This document shows positions 45,161 to 53,616 of a stretch of 64,000 bases of DNA, piece after piece. Under the pieces are notes generated by a model. That model saw only the letters and a list, made by a program, of their open reading frames with translations. It did no database searches and was not told where the DNA came from. Location of the stretch: assembly GCA_963772935.1 (NCBI GenBank), contig CAVYZK010000009.1:930001-994000 (forward strand), given 5' to 3'. The stretch comes from JANNNF01 sp963772935 (GTDB lineage Bacteria; Pseudomonadota; Alphaproteobacteria; Rhodobacterales; Rhodobacteraceae). Both the position numbers and the translations under genes were made by a program. Within the stretch, counting starts at the first letter, position 1. Every line of letters begins with the position of its first letter.

Positions 45161-45649
45161 ATGAGCAAACAATCCCCCGACGCAGACGTTGCCTTCATTT
45201 CGGCTCTGGCAGAGCTTTTGAACAAGAACGAACTGACCGAGCTGAGCGTGAAGCGCGAATACGGCGAGGATGACAGCCTTGAAGTGCGCGTCGTCAAGCA
45301 GGCCAACATCGTGCAGACCCAGATGGCCCCACAGATGGCCTACGCCCCTGCCCCAGTGGCAACGGCCGCCGCCGCATCGGCCCCTGCTGCCGCCATCGAA
45401 GATCCGGCGCAACACCCCGGCGCTGTGACCTCTCCTATGGTGGGCACCTGCTATCTGTCGGCGGAACCGGGGGCTGCGGCCTTTGCCACGGTTGGCGCGA
45501 CGGTGACCGAAGGCCAGACCGTGCTGATCATCGAGGCGATGAAAACCATGAACCACATCCCTGCCCCCAAGGCTGGCGTGGTTAAACGCATTCTGGTCGA
45601 GGACGGCACCCCCGTCGAATACGGCGCGCCTTTGATGATCATCGAGTGA
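45161..45649 (+). CDS. accB: acetyl-CoA carboxylase biotin carboxyl carrier protein
   Basis: 162 residues. Starts MSKQSPDADVAFISALAELL with GAGG five bases upstream; an in-frame ATG at 45134 would add nine residues. A Pro/Ala linker leads to the biotinyl domain with the modification site EAMKTMN (Lys near residue 128). First subunit of acetyl-CoA carboxylase, which makes malonyl-CoA for fatty acids. accC follows 10 bases later. Confidence 0.95.
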   Translation: MSKQSPDADVAFISALAELLNKNELTELSVKREYGEDDSLEVRVVKQANIVQTQMAPQMAYAPAPVATAAAASAPAAAIEDPAQHPGAVTSPMVGTCYLSAEPGAAAFATVGATVTEGQTVLIIEAMKTMNHIPAPKAGVVKRILVEDGTPVEYGAPLMIIE

Positions 45650-45659
45650 GGGTGGCATT

Positions 45660-47021
45660 TTGACCAAACCGATCTTCGAGAAAATCCTGATCGCCAACCG
45701 GGGCGAAATTGCCCTGCGGGTGATCCGCGCCTGCAAGGAAATGGGCATCAAATCGGTCGCCGTCCATTCCACCGCCGACGCCGATGCCATGCATGTGCGC
45801 ATGGCCGACGAATCCGTCTGCATCGGCCCCGCGCCATCGGTCGACAGCTATCTGTCGAAGGCCGCGATCATTTCGGCCTGTGAGATCACCGGGGCGCAAG
45901 CCGTGCATCCGGGTTATGGGTTCCTGTCGGAAAACGCCGCCTTCGCGCAGGCGCTGGAAGATCACGGCATCACCTTCATCGGCCCCTCTGCCCAGCACAT
46001 CCGCATCATGGGTGACAAGATCACCGCCAAGGAAACCGCCAAGGCGCTTGGTATTCCCGTGGTGCCGGGGTCGGATGGCGGCGTGCCGGATTATGAAACC
46101 GCGATCGGTGTGGCGCAGACCATCGGCTTTCCGGTGATCATCAAGGCGACGGCAGGTGGTGGCGGGCGCGGCATGAAGGTGGCCAACAACCCCGAAGAGC
46201 TGGAGGTTGCCTTCCGCACCGCGCGGTCCGAGGCCAAGAACGCCTTTGGCAACGACGAAGTCTATATCGAAAAATACCTGCAAACGCCGCGCCATATCGA
46301 GATTCAGGTGTTCGGTGACGGCAAGGGCAATGCCATCCATCTGGGCGAACGCGATTGCAGTCTGCAACGCCGCCATCAGAAGGTGTTCGAGGAAGCCCCG
46401 GGGCCCGCGATCAGCGCGGAAATGCGGGCCAAGATCGGCAAGACTTGTGCCGATGCGGTGGCGGCAATCAATTACATCGGGGCCGGAACCATCGAGTTCC
46501 TGTATGAAAACAACGAGTTCTACTTCATCGAGATGAACACCCGCCTGCAGGTGGAACATCCGGTGACCGAATACATCTTTGGCATCGACCTTGTGCGCGA
46601 ACAGATCCGCGTGGCAGGCGGCTTGCCAATGTCAGTGACGCAAGACGATCTGGCGATCCACGGCCACGCTATCGAGGTGCGGATCAACGCAGAGAAACTG
46701 CCCAACTTTGCGCCCTGCCCCGGTCGCGTGCGGATGTTCCATTCGCCCGGTGGTCTGGGGGTGCGGATGGATTCGGCGCTTTATTCCGGCTATTCGATCC
46801 CGCCCTATTACGACAGCCTGATCGGCAAACTGATCGTGCATGGTCGCGACCGGCCAGAGGCCTTGGCCCGCCTGTCGCGTGCCTTGGGCGAGTTGATCAT
46901 CGACGGGGTGGAAACCACCGTGCCGCTGTTTGATTTGCTGCTGGCAGAACCTGACATTCAGTCAGGGGATTACAACATCCACTGGTTAGAGAAATGGCTG
47001 GCGGCAAAGTTCGGCGTCTGA
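45660..47021 (+). CDS. accC: acetyl-CoA carboxylase biotin carboxylase subunit, TTG start
   Basis: 453 residues, MTKPIFEKILIANRGEIALR. ATP-grasp enzyme with the Gly-rich loop KATAGGGGRGMKVAN, HLGERDCSLQRRHQKVFEE and IEMNTRLQVEHPVTE. It carboxylates the biotin of AccB. The start codon is TTG at 45660, since no ATG or GTG lies in this frame before the first conserved strand; GAGGGTGG is just upstream. The TTG may limit its synthesis relative to AccB. Followed by a terminator-like palindrome pair. Confidence 0.95.
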   Translation: MTKPIFEKILIANRGEIALRVIRACKEMGIKSVAVHSTADADAMHVRMADESVCIGPAPSVDSYLSKAAIISACEITGAQAVHPGYGFLSENAAFAQALEDHGITFIGPSAQHIRIMGDKITAKETAKALGIPVVPGSDGGVPDYETAIGVAQTIGFPVIIKATAGGGGRGMKVANNPEELEVAFRTARSEAKNAFGNDEVYIEKYLQTPRHIEIQVFGDGKGNAIHLGERDCSLQRRHQKVFEEAPGPAISAEMRAKIGKTCADAVAAINYIGAGTIEFLYENNEFYFIEMNTRLQVEHPVTEYIFGIDLVREQIRVAGGLPMSVTQDDLAIHGHAIEVRINAEKLPNFAPCPGRVRMFHSPGGLGVRMDSALYSGYSIPPYYDSLIGKLIVHGRDRPEALARLSRALGELIIDGVETTVPLFDLLLAEPDIQSGDYNIHWLEKWLAAKFGV

Positions 47022-47035
47022 CGGGCAAGTGGCCC

Positions 47036-47078
47036 AAATTCCTTCCAAGGAATTTGCAATTTTTTTCGAAAAAAATTG
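47036..47078 (+). terminator. terminator-like double palindrome between accC and aat
   Basis: AAATTCCTTCCAAGGAATTT (47036-47055) is a perfect palindrome, followed after one base by a second perfect one (47057-47078: CAA, seven T, CG, seven A, TTG). The first stem plus the T-run looks like a Rho-independent terminator for accBC. The second ends three bases before the aat ATG. Confidence 0.6.
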
Positions 47079-47081
47079 GCG

Positions 47082-47702
47082 ATGCGTGACCGCATCTCGG
47101 CTGAAACCCTGCTGCGCGCCTATGCCATGGGTATCTTTCCGATGGCGCAAAGCCGCGATGACCCGACCATCCATTGGGTGGACCCGCGTCTGCGGGGGGT
47201 CATGCCGCTGGACGGTTTTCATGCCTCACGCAGTCTGCGCCGTCGCATGGGGAATGGCGATCACACCATCCGGATCAACACCGATTTTGCAGGCGTCGTT
47301 GCCGCCTGTGCAGACCGGGACGAAACCTGGATCAACGCGCAAATCTTTGATCTCTACGTCGCCCTGCACCAGTCTGGCCACGCCCATAGCCTTGAGGTCT
47401 GGGCCGGAGATACCCTCGTGGGCGGGGTGTATGGCATCAGCCTCGGTTCGGCGTTTTTTGGCGAAAGCATGTTTTCGCGCCGCACCGATGCGTCAAAACT
47501 GGCGCTCGCGGCCTTGGTTCACCGCTTGCGCGCCGGGGGATACACCTTGTTTGACACCCAGTTCCTGACCCCGCATCTGGCCAGCCTTGGCGGGGTTGAA
47601 ATCCCCCGCGCGGCGTATCGCCAAAGGCTTGCGGCGGCGCTGACGGTGCAGGCCACATTTGATCCACCCGGCTATGTGCAGGGTTATCAATCGACGGGCT
47701 GA
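47082..47702 (+). CDS. aat: leucyl/phenylalanyl-tRNA-protein transferase
   Basis: 206 residues, MRDRISAETLLRAYAMGIFP. The signature sequence MGIFPMAQSRDDPTIHWVDP, then ARS-type HASRSLRRRM, GVYGISLGSAFFGESMFSRR and DTQFLTPHLASLGGVEIPR are all characteristic. It adds Leu or Phe to N-terminal Lys/Arg, feeding the N-end rule pathway (ClpS/ClpAP). No clear RBS: the start sits directly behind a palindrome. The C-terminal end overlaps the convergent DUF2155 gene by 16 bases. Confidence 0.93.
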   Translation: MRDRISAETLLRAYAMGIFPMAQSRDDPTIHWVDPRLRGVMPLDGFHASRSLRRRMGNGDHTIRINTDFAGVVAACADRDETWINAQIFDLYVALHQSGHAHSLEVWAGDTLVGGVYGISLGSAFFGESMFSRRTDASKLALAALVHRLRAGGYTLFDTQFLTPHLASLGGVEIPRAAYRQRLAAALTVQATFDPPGYVQGYQSTG

Positions 47703-48133
47703 TCGGGGTCCACCGGCGCGTCCGTGGCCTCGGGTTCAGGGTCAGTCTCGGGCGGGGTTTCGTCAACCGCAACCGCCGCCCCTGGCACCACACAGCGCAA
47801 CACCCACACGTCATAGCGGGGATGATCCATCGCCGACAAAGCCGGAGAGGACGCCAGCATCCAGCCGCTAAACACAGGGTCGGTGCGATCACTGTCGAGA
47901 ATGGTCAGATGGGCCTCGGCATCGGCGTTGGGGTTGTCAGTGGGGTAGCGGCAACTGTCGAGCTGAATGGTCAGGCGGCCATTGCCGGCCGATTGCCCGC
48001 GCGCCAGTTCCATATCGCCGCTCTCACCCGTCAGCTTGTCCAACCAGCGCAACACCCCGGCTTTGGCCTCGCCATACTCCTGCGCTGCCGCAGGACTGGC
48101 CAGCAGCAGCGATATCAGAACGGCGCGCATCAT
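47687..48133 (-). CDS. DUF2155 periplasmic protein
   Basis: 148 residues. Signal peptide MMRAVLISLLLASPAAA, then the DUF2155 core LRWLDKLTGE, LDSCRYPTDNPNADAEAHL, VFSGWMLASSPALSAMDHPR and YDVWVLRCV. An acidic Pro-rich tail follows. The ATG overlaps the mlaD stop. DUF2155 sits after mlaD and the NDUFA12 homolog in many alphaproteobacteria. Role unknown. Confidence 0.9.
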   Translation of the reverse strand: MMRAVLISLLLASPAAAQEYGEAKAGVLRWLDKLTGESGDMELARGQSAGNGRLTIQLDSCRYPTDNPNADAEAHLTILDSDRTDPVFSGWMLASSPALSAMDHPRYDVWVLRCVVPGAAVAVDETPPETDPEPEATDAPVDPDQPVD

Positions 48134-48591
48134 GGGGCGGGTTTGTCGGACGATTGGCCGCCCACCCATTTCAACAGCAGGCTGATCAGGCTGACCGCCC
48201 CTTGGGTATCTTCAATCTCATCCCCGGGGGCCAGCATATCGGGCGCACCACCGGGCACGAGTTCGATATAGGTTCCGCCCAGAAGCCCTTCTTGCGAAAT
48301 CAGAATTGCGGAATCCGTGGGCAACATAATACCGTCCGCAACCGCCACTTCCGCATCGGCGAAATAGGTTTCTGGGTTCAGCTTCAACGACGTGATGCTG
48401 CCCACCTTGACCCCCGCCAGCCGCACATCCGACCCGACGGAAATCCCTTCCACCGACCGGAAACTGGCGGTCAGCGGGTAAGTACCGCCCCCCGTGCCGA
48501 ACCCGGCCCCTTGGGCCGCATAGACGACGAATGCCACTGCGACTGCGACAACAGCCGCCCCTGCAAAAACTTCTGCGCGATTTTCGGCCAT
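48130..48591 (-). CDS. mlaD: outer membrane lipid asymmetry protein MlaD
   Basis: 153 residues. One N-terminal membrane helix (EVFAGAAVVAVAVAFVVYAA) and an MCE domain with SFRSVEGISVGSDVRLAGVK and LISQEGLLGGTYIELVPGG. Binds phospholipids for transport between the membranes with MlaEF, whose genes are not in this window. Its ATG shares a base with the stop of the NDUFA12 gene. Confidence 0.92.
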   Translation of the reverse strand: MAENRAEVFAGAAVVAVAVAFVVYAAQGAGFGTGGGTYPLTASFRSVEGISVGSDVRLAGVKVGSITSLKLNPETYFADAEVAVADGIMLPTDSAILISQEGLLGGTYIELVPGGAPDMLAPGDEIEDTQGAVSLISLLLKWVGGQSSDKPAP

Positions 48592-48965
48592 TATTCGGGC
48601 TGCCACGCCTCATAGTCGCGCCGCGCCACCGGATCGGCACGGCGGATCGACCCGGGCGGCGCATAAGCGAGGTCAGACCCGGTCAGGTTTTCCTGATGCG
48701 GCTTTTCCCACACCTTGTGGGTCAGCGGTGCCTTGGTCGGCGGCTGGTCCCAGGTAAAGTGCAACCAGCCATGCCAGTCGGGCGACACCCGCGAGGCTTC
48801 CATTTCGCCATTATAGATCACCCAGCGTTTCTTGCTGTCAGCGGTCTGATAATAGACATTGCCCTGCTCGTCCTCGCCGACCTTGACCCCGCGCCGGGCG
48901 GTGAAAATCTGGGTGCCGAGGGTCTGGCTGTTCCACCAGGTCAACATGCGTTTCAGGAAATACAT
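48591..48965 (-). CDS. NADH:ubiquinone oxidoreductase NDUFA12-like subunit
   Basis: 124 residues, MYFLKRMLTWWNSQTLGTQI. The conserved GxDExGNxYY pattern appears as GEDEQGNVYYQTADSKKRWV, and PDWHGWLHFT as in the 17.2 kDa subunit. A peripheral accessory subunit of complex I in alphaproteobacteria. A longer in-frame start at 49049 is rejected as not conserved. First gene of a three-gene overlapping operon. Confidence 0.92.
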   Translation of the reverse strand: MYFLKRMLTWWNSQTLGTQIFTARRGVKVGEDEQGNVYYQTADSKKRWVIYNGEMEASRVSPDWHGWLHFTWDQPPTKAPLTHKVWEKPHQENLTGSDLAYAPPGSIRRADPVARRDYEAWQPE

Positions 48966-49212
48966 CGGGCAGGCTCTCCGCGTTTCGTCTTCACATATGG
49001 CCGATGTGCCCCCCAAGGTCCAGCCCCCACGATGGTCCTCGCGTACCACAGCATGCGCTCACTTTCGCCACTTTGCTGTGCAAGTGTGGCGGGAATCCGC
49101 AGCTACTCACTATCCCGTGATGTTTTGGCTTTGCGGCAGGCGTGCAATTTGCGACCTTGCGTCACCCACAAAAAAAGCTCGGCTCAGGGCGCGGTATCGG
49201 ACAGGAGACAGC
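48966..49212. other. divergent intergenic region, nothing firm
   Basis: 247 bases between the NDUFA12 homolog and the RTX gene, transcribed in opposite directions, so it must hold both promoters. I see no clear -35/-10 pair or operator. GGAG at 49204-49207 serves the RTX gene. Confidence 0.4.
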
Positions 49213-51372
49213 ATGGCAGGCCCATCACTTGGCACCAACCTCAGCGGGCTGGAGGATTGGAGCACGTCGTTCCCCTTCGTGAACCAGTTTCAGATGACGC
49301 GTGCTTGGTTTACCCAAAGCGCCGGCGAATTTGACACCGGTCAGGCCGGTTTGCTGGACCTTGACGAAAACGGCTGGGTGCGCGGCTTTACCCGCGATGG
49401 CAGCCCTGCCCCGTTTGATCATGTCGGCACGATCTGGCAGACCAACGGGCAGATATGGCGGCCCGGCGTCTATGTGCTGGATTGGCAGGGGGAGGGTGAG
49501 ATCAGCGTCGCAGGCGATGCGACGGTGTTATCCTCGGTCGATGGGCGCATCACCTTTCGCCTGAACGGGCCGGGGGCTGTCGGCTTTAATCTGATGTCCA
49601 CCGACCCCGACAATACGGGCAATTACCTGCGCGATGTCCGGCTGTATCATACCGAAGACACCGATCTGATCGAGGCAGGGATGATCTTCAACCCGGCCTA
49701 TCTTGACCGGATCGAGGATTTCCGTGTCCTGCGCTTTATGGACTGGATGCAGACCAATAATTCACAGGTGGACGGGGTCGAAGACATGCGCCCGTTTGAC
49801 GCCGTCCGGCAAACCGGGCCGGGGGGGGCGTCGGTGGCGATGATGGTCGAACTGGCCAATCAGACCCGCGCCGACCCGTGGTTCACCATCCCCCATCTGG
49901 CGGATGAGGCCTATATCCGCGCCTTTGCCACCTATGTGCGCGACAATCTGGACCCCGGTCTGGTGGCCCGGTTCGAATACTCGAACGAGGTGTGGAACTG
50001 GGGCTTTGCGCAGGCCCAATGGGCACAGGCGCAGGCCGAGGCCACATGGGGCGCAGGCGTGGAGGGCGGTTGGATGCAGTGGTATGGCCGTCAGGCCAGC
50101 ATCATGGCGACCATTGTGGCCGAGGTGTTTGGCGATGAAACCGGCACCCGCGCGCTGAACGTGTTTTCCACCCAAAGCGGATGGCAAGGGTTGGAAGGAT
50201 ACGCCCTGAATGCGCCCGAGGTGGTTGCCGATGGCGGCATCGCCCCGCGCGATGCGCCGTTTCATGTCTATGCCATCGCGGCCTACTTTGGCGGCGTCAT
50301 GGGGCTGGAGGAAAACGCCGCCATGGTCGATGCTTGGGTGGCACAGGGCGAGGCGGGCTATCGCGCGGCACTTGCCTATATCCGGTCGGGCACCGGGTCT
50401 GACAGTCTGCCGCAGATCGGGGGCACCGTGGCCTATCATGCGGGTGTGGCCGAAAGTCTGGGCTGGGCGCTTGAAGGTTACGAAGGTGGCCAGCATGTGG
50501 TTGATCTGGCGGGGCTTTTTGGTGGGGCGCAAGACCCTGAACAAACCGAGTTCTTCATCAATCTGGTGCGCCGCCCCGAATTCCAGCAGCTTTACACCCA
50601 GTATTTCAACATCTGGCACGCCAATGGCGGCGGGTTGATGGCGCAGTTTTCCGACTTCGGTATCCCGTCGCGCTATGGCAGTTGGGGCATCTGGGATTCC
50701 GTCTATTCGCCCGAAACGCCACGGTCGCTTGCCGTGCAGGCTTACCGGGATGGCGTGCAGGCCTGGTGGGCTGACCCGCGCCCTGCCGGAACCTTTACCG
50801 ATGGTCTGCAATGGGTGGATACTGCCGGGCGCAATGTGGTGGCGGGAACAAACCGGGATGACGCGATCTTCGGGTTGACGGGTGATGACCGGCTGAACGC
50901 ACAAGGCGGCGATGATCTTGTTCACGGTGGTGCTGGGGCAGACCTGCTGGCGTCCGGTGCGGGTGCCGACCGGGTGTTGGGTGGATATGGGTCGGACTGG
51001 CTTTATGGCGGCGATGGCAGCGACTGGCTGGATGGCGGCATCGGCGGCGACACGCTTTATGGTGGCACCGGGGCCGACACGCTGATGGGCGGCGCAGGCG
51101 CAGACCTGCTGACCGGGGCATCCGGGTCCGATGTGTTCGAGTTTCACGCAGGCGACGGCGGCGCGGTTATCACCGATTTCCGCCGATCAGAGGACCGGAT
51201 TTTGCTGGACCGCGCTTTGGTCGCAGCGGGCGACGATGCTGCCGATGTGGTGGCCGACCACGCGAAAGTCTATTCTGGCGGCGTGGTGTTCACCTTTGAT
51301 GATGGCACCCGGATCATTCTGGAAAATGTGACCAGCACCACAGGCCTCGCCGCCAGCATCGACTTTATCTGA
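49213..51372 (+). CDS. secreted RTX calcium-binding protein with glycosidase-like N-terminal region
   Basis: 719 residues, MAGPSLGTNLSGLEDWSTSF, with no Sec signal. Residues about 1-540 resemble a clan-A glycoside hydrolase: DFRVLRFMDWMQTNNS, then FEYSNEVWNWGF (NE-W acid/base Glu) and GYEGGQHVV (possible nucleophile Glu). Residues about 550-640 hold about nine nonapeptide GGxGxDxL repeats (GGDDLVHGGAGADLL, GGYGSDWLYGGDGSDWL). The C-terminus has DVFEFHAGDG and ITDF, the usual type I secretion end. Exported by an ABC/HlyD/TolC system elsewhere. A polysaccharide substrate is inferred, not shown. Confidence 0.85.
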   Translation: MAGPSLGTNLSGLEDWSTSFPFVNQFQMTRAWFTQSAGEFDTGQAGLLDLDENGWVRGFTRDGSPAPFDHVGTIWQTNGQIWRPGVYVLDWQGEGEISVAGDATVLSSVDGRITFRLNGPGAVGFNLMSTDPDNTGNYLRDVRLYHTEDTDLIEAGMIFNPAYLDRIEDFRVLRFMDWMQTNNSQVDGVEDMRPFDAVRQTGPGGASVAMMVELANQTRADPWFTIPHLADEAYIRAFATYVRDNLDPGLVARFEYSNEVWNWGFAQAQWAQAQAEATWGAGVEGGWMQWYGRQASIMATIVAEVFGDETGTRALNVFSTQSGWQGLEGYALNAPEVVADGGIAPRDAPFHVYAIAAYFGGVMGLEENAAMVDAWVAQGEAGYRAALAYIRSGTGSDSLPQIGGTVAYHAGVAESLGWALEGYEGGQHVVDLAGLFGGAQDPEQTEFFINLVRRPEFQQLYTQYFNIWHANGGGLMAQFSDFGIPSRYGSWGIWDSVYSPETPRSLAVQAYRDGVQAWWADPRPAGTFTDGLQWVDTAGRNVVAGTNRDDAIFGLTGDDRLNAQGGDDLVHGGAGADLLASGAGADRVLGGYGSDWLYGGDGSDWLDGGIGGDTLYGGTGADTLMGGAGADLLTGASGSDVFEFHAGDGGAVITDFRRSEDRILLDRALVAAGDDAADVVADHAKVYSGGVVFTFDDGTRIILENVTSTTGLAASIDFI

Positions 51373-51377
51373 ACGCA

Positions 51378-51405
51378 AAAGGGCGGGCCAACCGGCCCGC
51401 CCTTT
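51378..51405. terminator. bidirectional Rho-independent terminator
   Basis: AAAGGGCGGGCC-AACC-GGCCCGCCCTTT, a perfect 12-bp stem between the convergent RTX and clpX genes, with A/T ends on both sides. Confidence 0.9.
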
Positions 51406-51423
51406 GATCAGAGTCCCGAAAGG

Positions 51424-52689
51424 TCAGCCCGCTGACGCAGGCTCTTTCTTCTTGGCATCGTTATAGACAAGGATCGGTTTCGCGCCGCTGTTCACAGCTT
51501 CTTCCTTGACGACGACTTCTTCGACCGAGTCCATGCCCGGCAATTCGAACATGCTGTCGAGCAGGATATCCTCCATGATCGACCGCAGCCCCCGCGCGCC
51601 CGTCTTGCGCTTGATCGCGCGTTTGGCGATGGCGACCATGGCATCCGGCGTGAAGGTCAGCTTGACGCCCTCAATCTCGAACAGCCGCTGGTATTGCTTG
51701 ACCAAAGCGTTCTTCGGTTCCGTCAGGATGGTCACCAAAGCGGCTTCATCCAGATCGGTCAGGGTGGCGATCACCGGCAGACGACCGACAAATTCCGGGA
51801 TCAGGCCGAACTTCAGCAGATCCTCGGGCTCCAGTTCCATGAACATCTCGCCCACGCCGCGGCTGTCGGGGTCTTTCACATCGGCACCAAAGCCGATGCC
51901 TGACCCTTTGTTCCGCTGCGCGATGATCTTTTCAAGGCCCGCAAAGGCACCGCCACAGATGAACAGGATATTGGTCGTGTCCACTTGCAGGAATTCCTGC
52001 TGCGGATGCTTACGCCCGCCCTGCGGCGGCACAGAGGCCACAGTGCCTTCCATGATCTTCAGCAACGCCTGCTGCACGCCCTCGCCCGACACGTCACGGG
52101 TGATCGACGGGTTGTCCGACTTGCGGGTGATCTTGTCCACTTCGTCGATGTAGACGATGCCGCGCTGTGCGCGCTCAACATTGTATTCGCTGGCTTGCAG
52201 CAGTTTCAGGATGATGTTTTCCACATCCTCGCCGACATAGCCCGCTTCCGTCAGCGTGGTCGCATCAGCCATCGTGAACGGCACATCCAGAATCCGCGCC
52301 AGCGTTTGTGCGAGCAAGGTCTTGCCGCAGCCGGTGGGGCCGATCAGCAGAATGTTGGATTTCGACAGCTCGATATCGGTCTTCGACGAATGGTTCAGCC
52401 GCTTGTAATGGTTATGCACCGCCACCGACAGCACGCGCTTGGCATGAATCTGCCCGATCACGTAATCGTCCAGCACCTTGCAAATCTCACGCGGGGTCGG
52501 CACGCCATCGCTGGATTTCAGACCGGTGGTCTTGGTTTCCTCGCGGATGATATCCATGCACAGTTCGACACATTCGTCGCAGATGAACACCGTTGGCCCG
52601 GCGATCAGTTTGCGCACCTCATGCTGGCTTTTGCCGCAGAAAGAGCAATAGAGCGTATTCTTGCTATCGCTGCCTGAATTGTTCGCCAT
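51424..52689 (-). CDS. clpX: ATP-dependent Clp protease ATP-binding subunit ClpX
   Basis: 421 residues. N-terminal zinc-binding domain with Cys15, Cys18, Cys37 and Cys40. AAA+ motor with Walker A GPTGCGKT, pore loop GYVGEDVE, Walker B VYIDEVDKI, sensor RSDNPSITRDVSGEGVQQAL, IGF-type loop (GIGFGADV) for ClpP docking and the C-terminal KTGARGLRSIMEDILLD. Unfolds substrates for ClpP. 138 bases downstream of clpP with a hairpin between. Confidence 0.98.
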   Translation of the reverse strand: MANNSGSDSKNTLYCSFCGKSQHEVRKLIAGPTVFICDECVELCMDIIREETKTTGLKSSDGVPTPREICKVLDDYVIGQIHAKRVLSVAVHNHYKRLNHSSKTDIELSKSNILLIGPTGCGKTLLAQTLARILDVPFTMADATTLTEAGYVGEDVENIILKLLQASEYNVERAQRGIVYIDEVDKITRKSDNPSITRDVSGEGVQQALLKIMEGTVASVPPQGGRKHPQQEFLQVDTTNILFICGGAFAGLEKIIAQRNKGSGIGFGADVKDPDSRGVGEMFMELEPEDLLKFGLIPEFVGRLPVIATLTDLDEAALVTILTEPKNALVKQYQRLFEIEGVKLTFTPDAMVAIAKRAIKRKTGARGLRSIMEDILLDSMFELPGMDSVEEVVVKEEAVNSGAKPILVYNDAKKKEPASAG

Positions 52690-52790
52690 CCGCCGTCCTC
52701 TGCCGTGCTGAAAAGCCCGCCCCCGAACCCTTACGGAGGCACGCAGTTTACGAAGTCTAGGCCAAGGCCCGGGGACCTACAATGTCAAAT

Positions 52791-52821
52791 CGCCCCCGGG
52801 AAACGCGTGGTTCCGGGGGCG
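52791..52821 (-). terminator. hairpin between clpP and clpX
   Basis: CGCCCCCGG (52791-52799) pairs with CCGGGGGCG (52813-52821), 7 bases after the clpP stop. No long T-run, so it may only reduce read-through into clpX. Confidence 0.6.
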
Positions 52822-52827
52822 TCTGGT

Positions 52828-53460
52828 TCACTTCGAGGTGTCGTCTGCCTTGCCACGGCTTTCGACGATCTCGTCGATCAGGCCCCAGGCTTTGGCATCT
52901 TCGGCGGACATGAAATTGTCCCGCTCCAGCGCCGCCACCACGTTTTCAAACGATTGTCCGGTGTGTTTGACATAAATGCCGTTCAACCGGTCTTTCAGCT
53001 TCTGGGTTTCCTGCGCGTGGATCATGATATCCGTCGCCTGCCCCTGATACCCGCCCGAGGGCTGGTGGACCATCACCCGGCTGTTGGGCAGGCTGAACCG
53101 CATGCCTGCGTGCCCGGCGGTCAGCAGCAGCGACCCCATCGACGCCGCCTGCCCGATCACCAGCGTGGAAACCTTGGGCTTGATATATTGCATGGTGTCA
53201 TAGATCGACAGACCCGAGGTCACAACGCCGCCGGGGCTGTTGATATACATGGAAATTTCCTTGGACGGATTTTCCGCCTCAAGAAACAGCAGCTGCGCGC
53301 AGATCAGCGATGACATGCCGTCATGCACCGGACCGGACAGGAAAATGATCCGCTCCTTCAACATGCGCGAAAAGATGTCATAGGCGCGCTCGCCCCGGCT
53401 GGTCTGTTCAACGACCATCGGAACGAGGGTGTTCATGTAGTGCTCTACGGGATCGCGCAT
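52828..53460 (-). CDS. clpP: ATP-dependent Clp protease proteolytic subunit ClpP
   Basis: 210 residues, MRDPVEHYMNTLVPMVVEQT. The serine-protease triad is Ser107 (GQAASMGS), His132 (MVHQPSGG) and Asp181 (ERDNFM). The frame stays open far upstream to 54147 over the opposite gene, but the family starts at this ATG. Tetradecamer partner of ClpX and ClpA. Confidence 0.97.
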   Translation of the reverse strand: MRDPVEHYMNTLVPMVVEQTSRGERAYDIFSRMLKERIIFLSGPVHDGMSSLICAQLLFLEAENPSKEISMYINSPGGVVTSGLSIYDTMQYIKPKVSTLVIGQAASMGSLLLTAGHAGMRFSLPNSRVMVHQPSGGYQGQATDIMIHAQETQKLKDRLNGIYVKHTGQSFENVVAALERDNFMSAEDAKAWGLIDEIVESRGKADDTSK

Positions 53461-53616
53461 GGGTGCCTGCCTGTTGCCTGTAAAAGGATTAGCGTCGGAT
53501 GCTTTCCAGAGTCTTAGTGTCGCGCGCCGGGGGCTGCAAGGGTGGGGGGCTGTTTTCCTGCGCGCCGCAGATCGTGCGCCGTTGATCTGATCAGATTGCG
53601 CCCTAAACCGTTCGGC

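Noticed and set aside
50860..51130. Tandem DNA repeat or CRISPR-like array
   Set aside because: These are RTX nonapeptide codons within an open reading frame, not repeat-spacer units.
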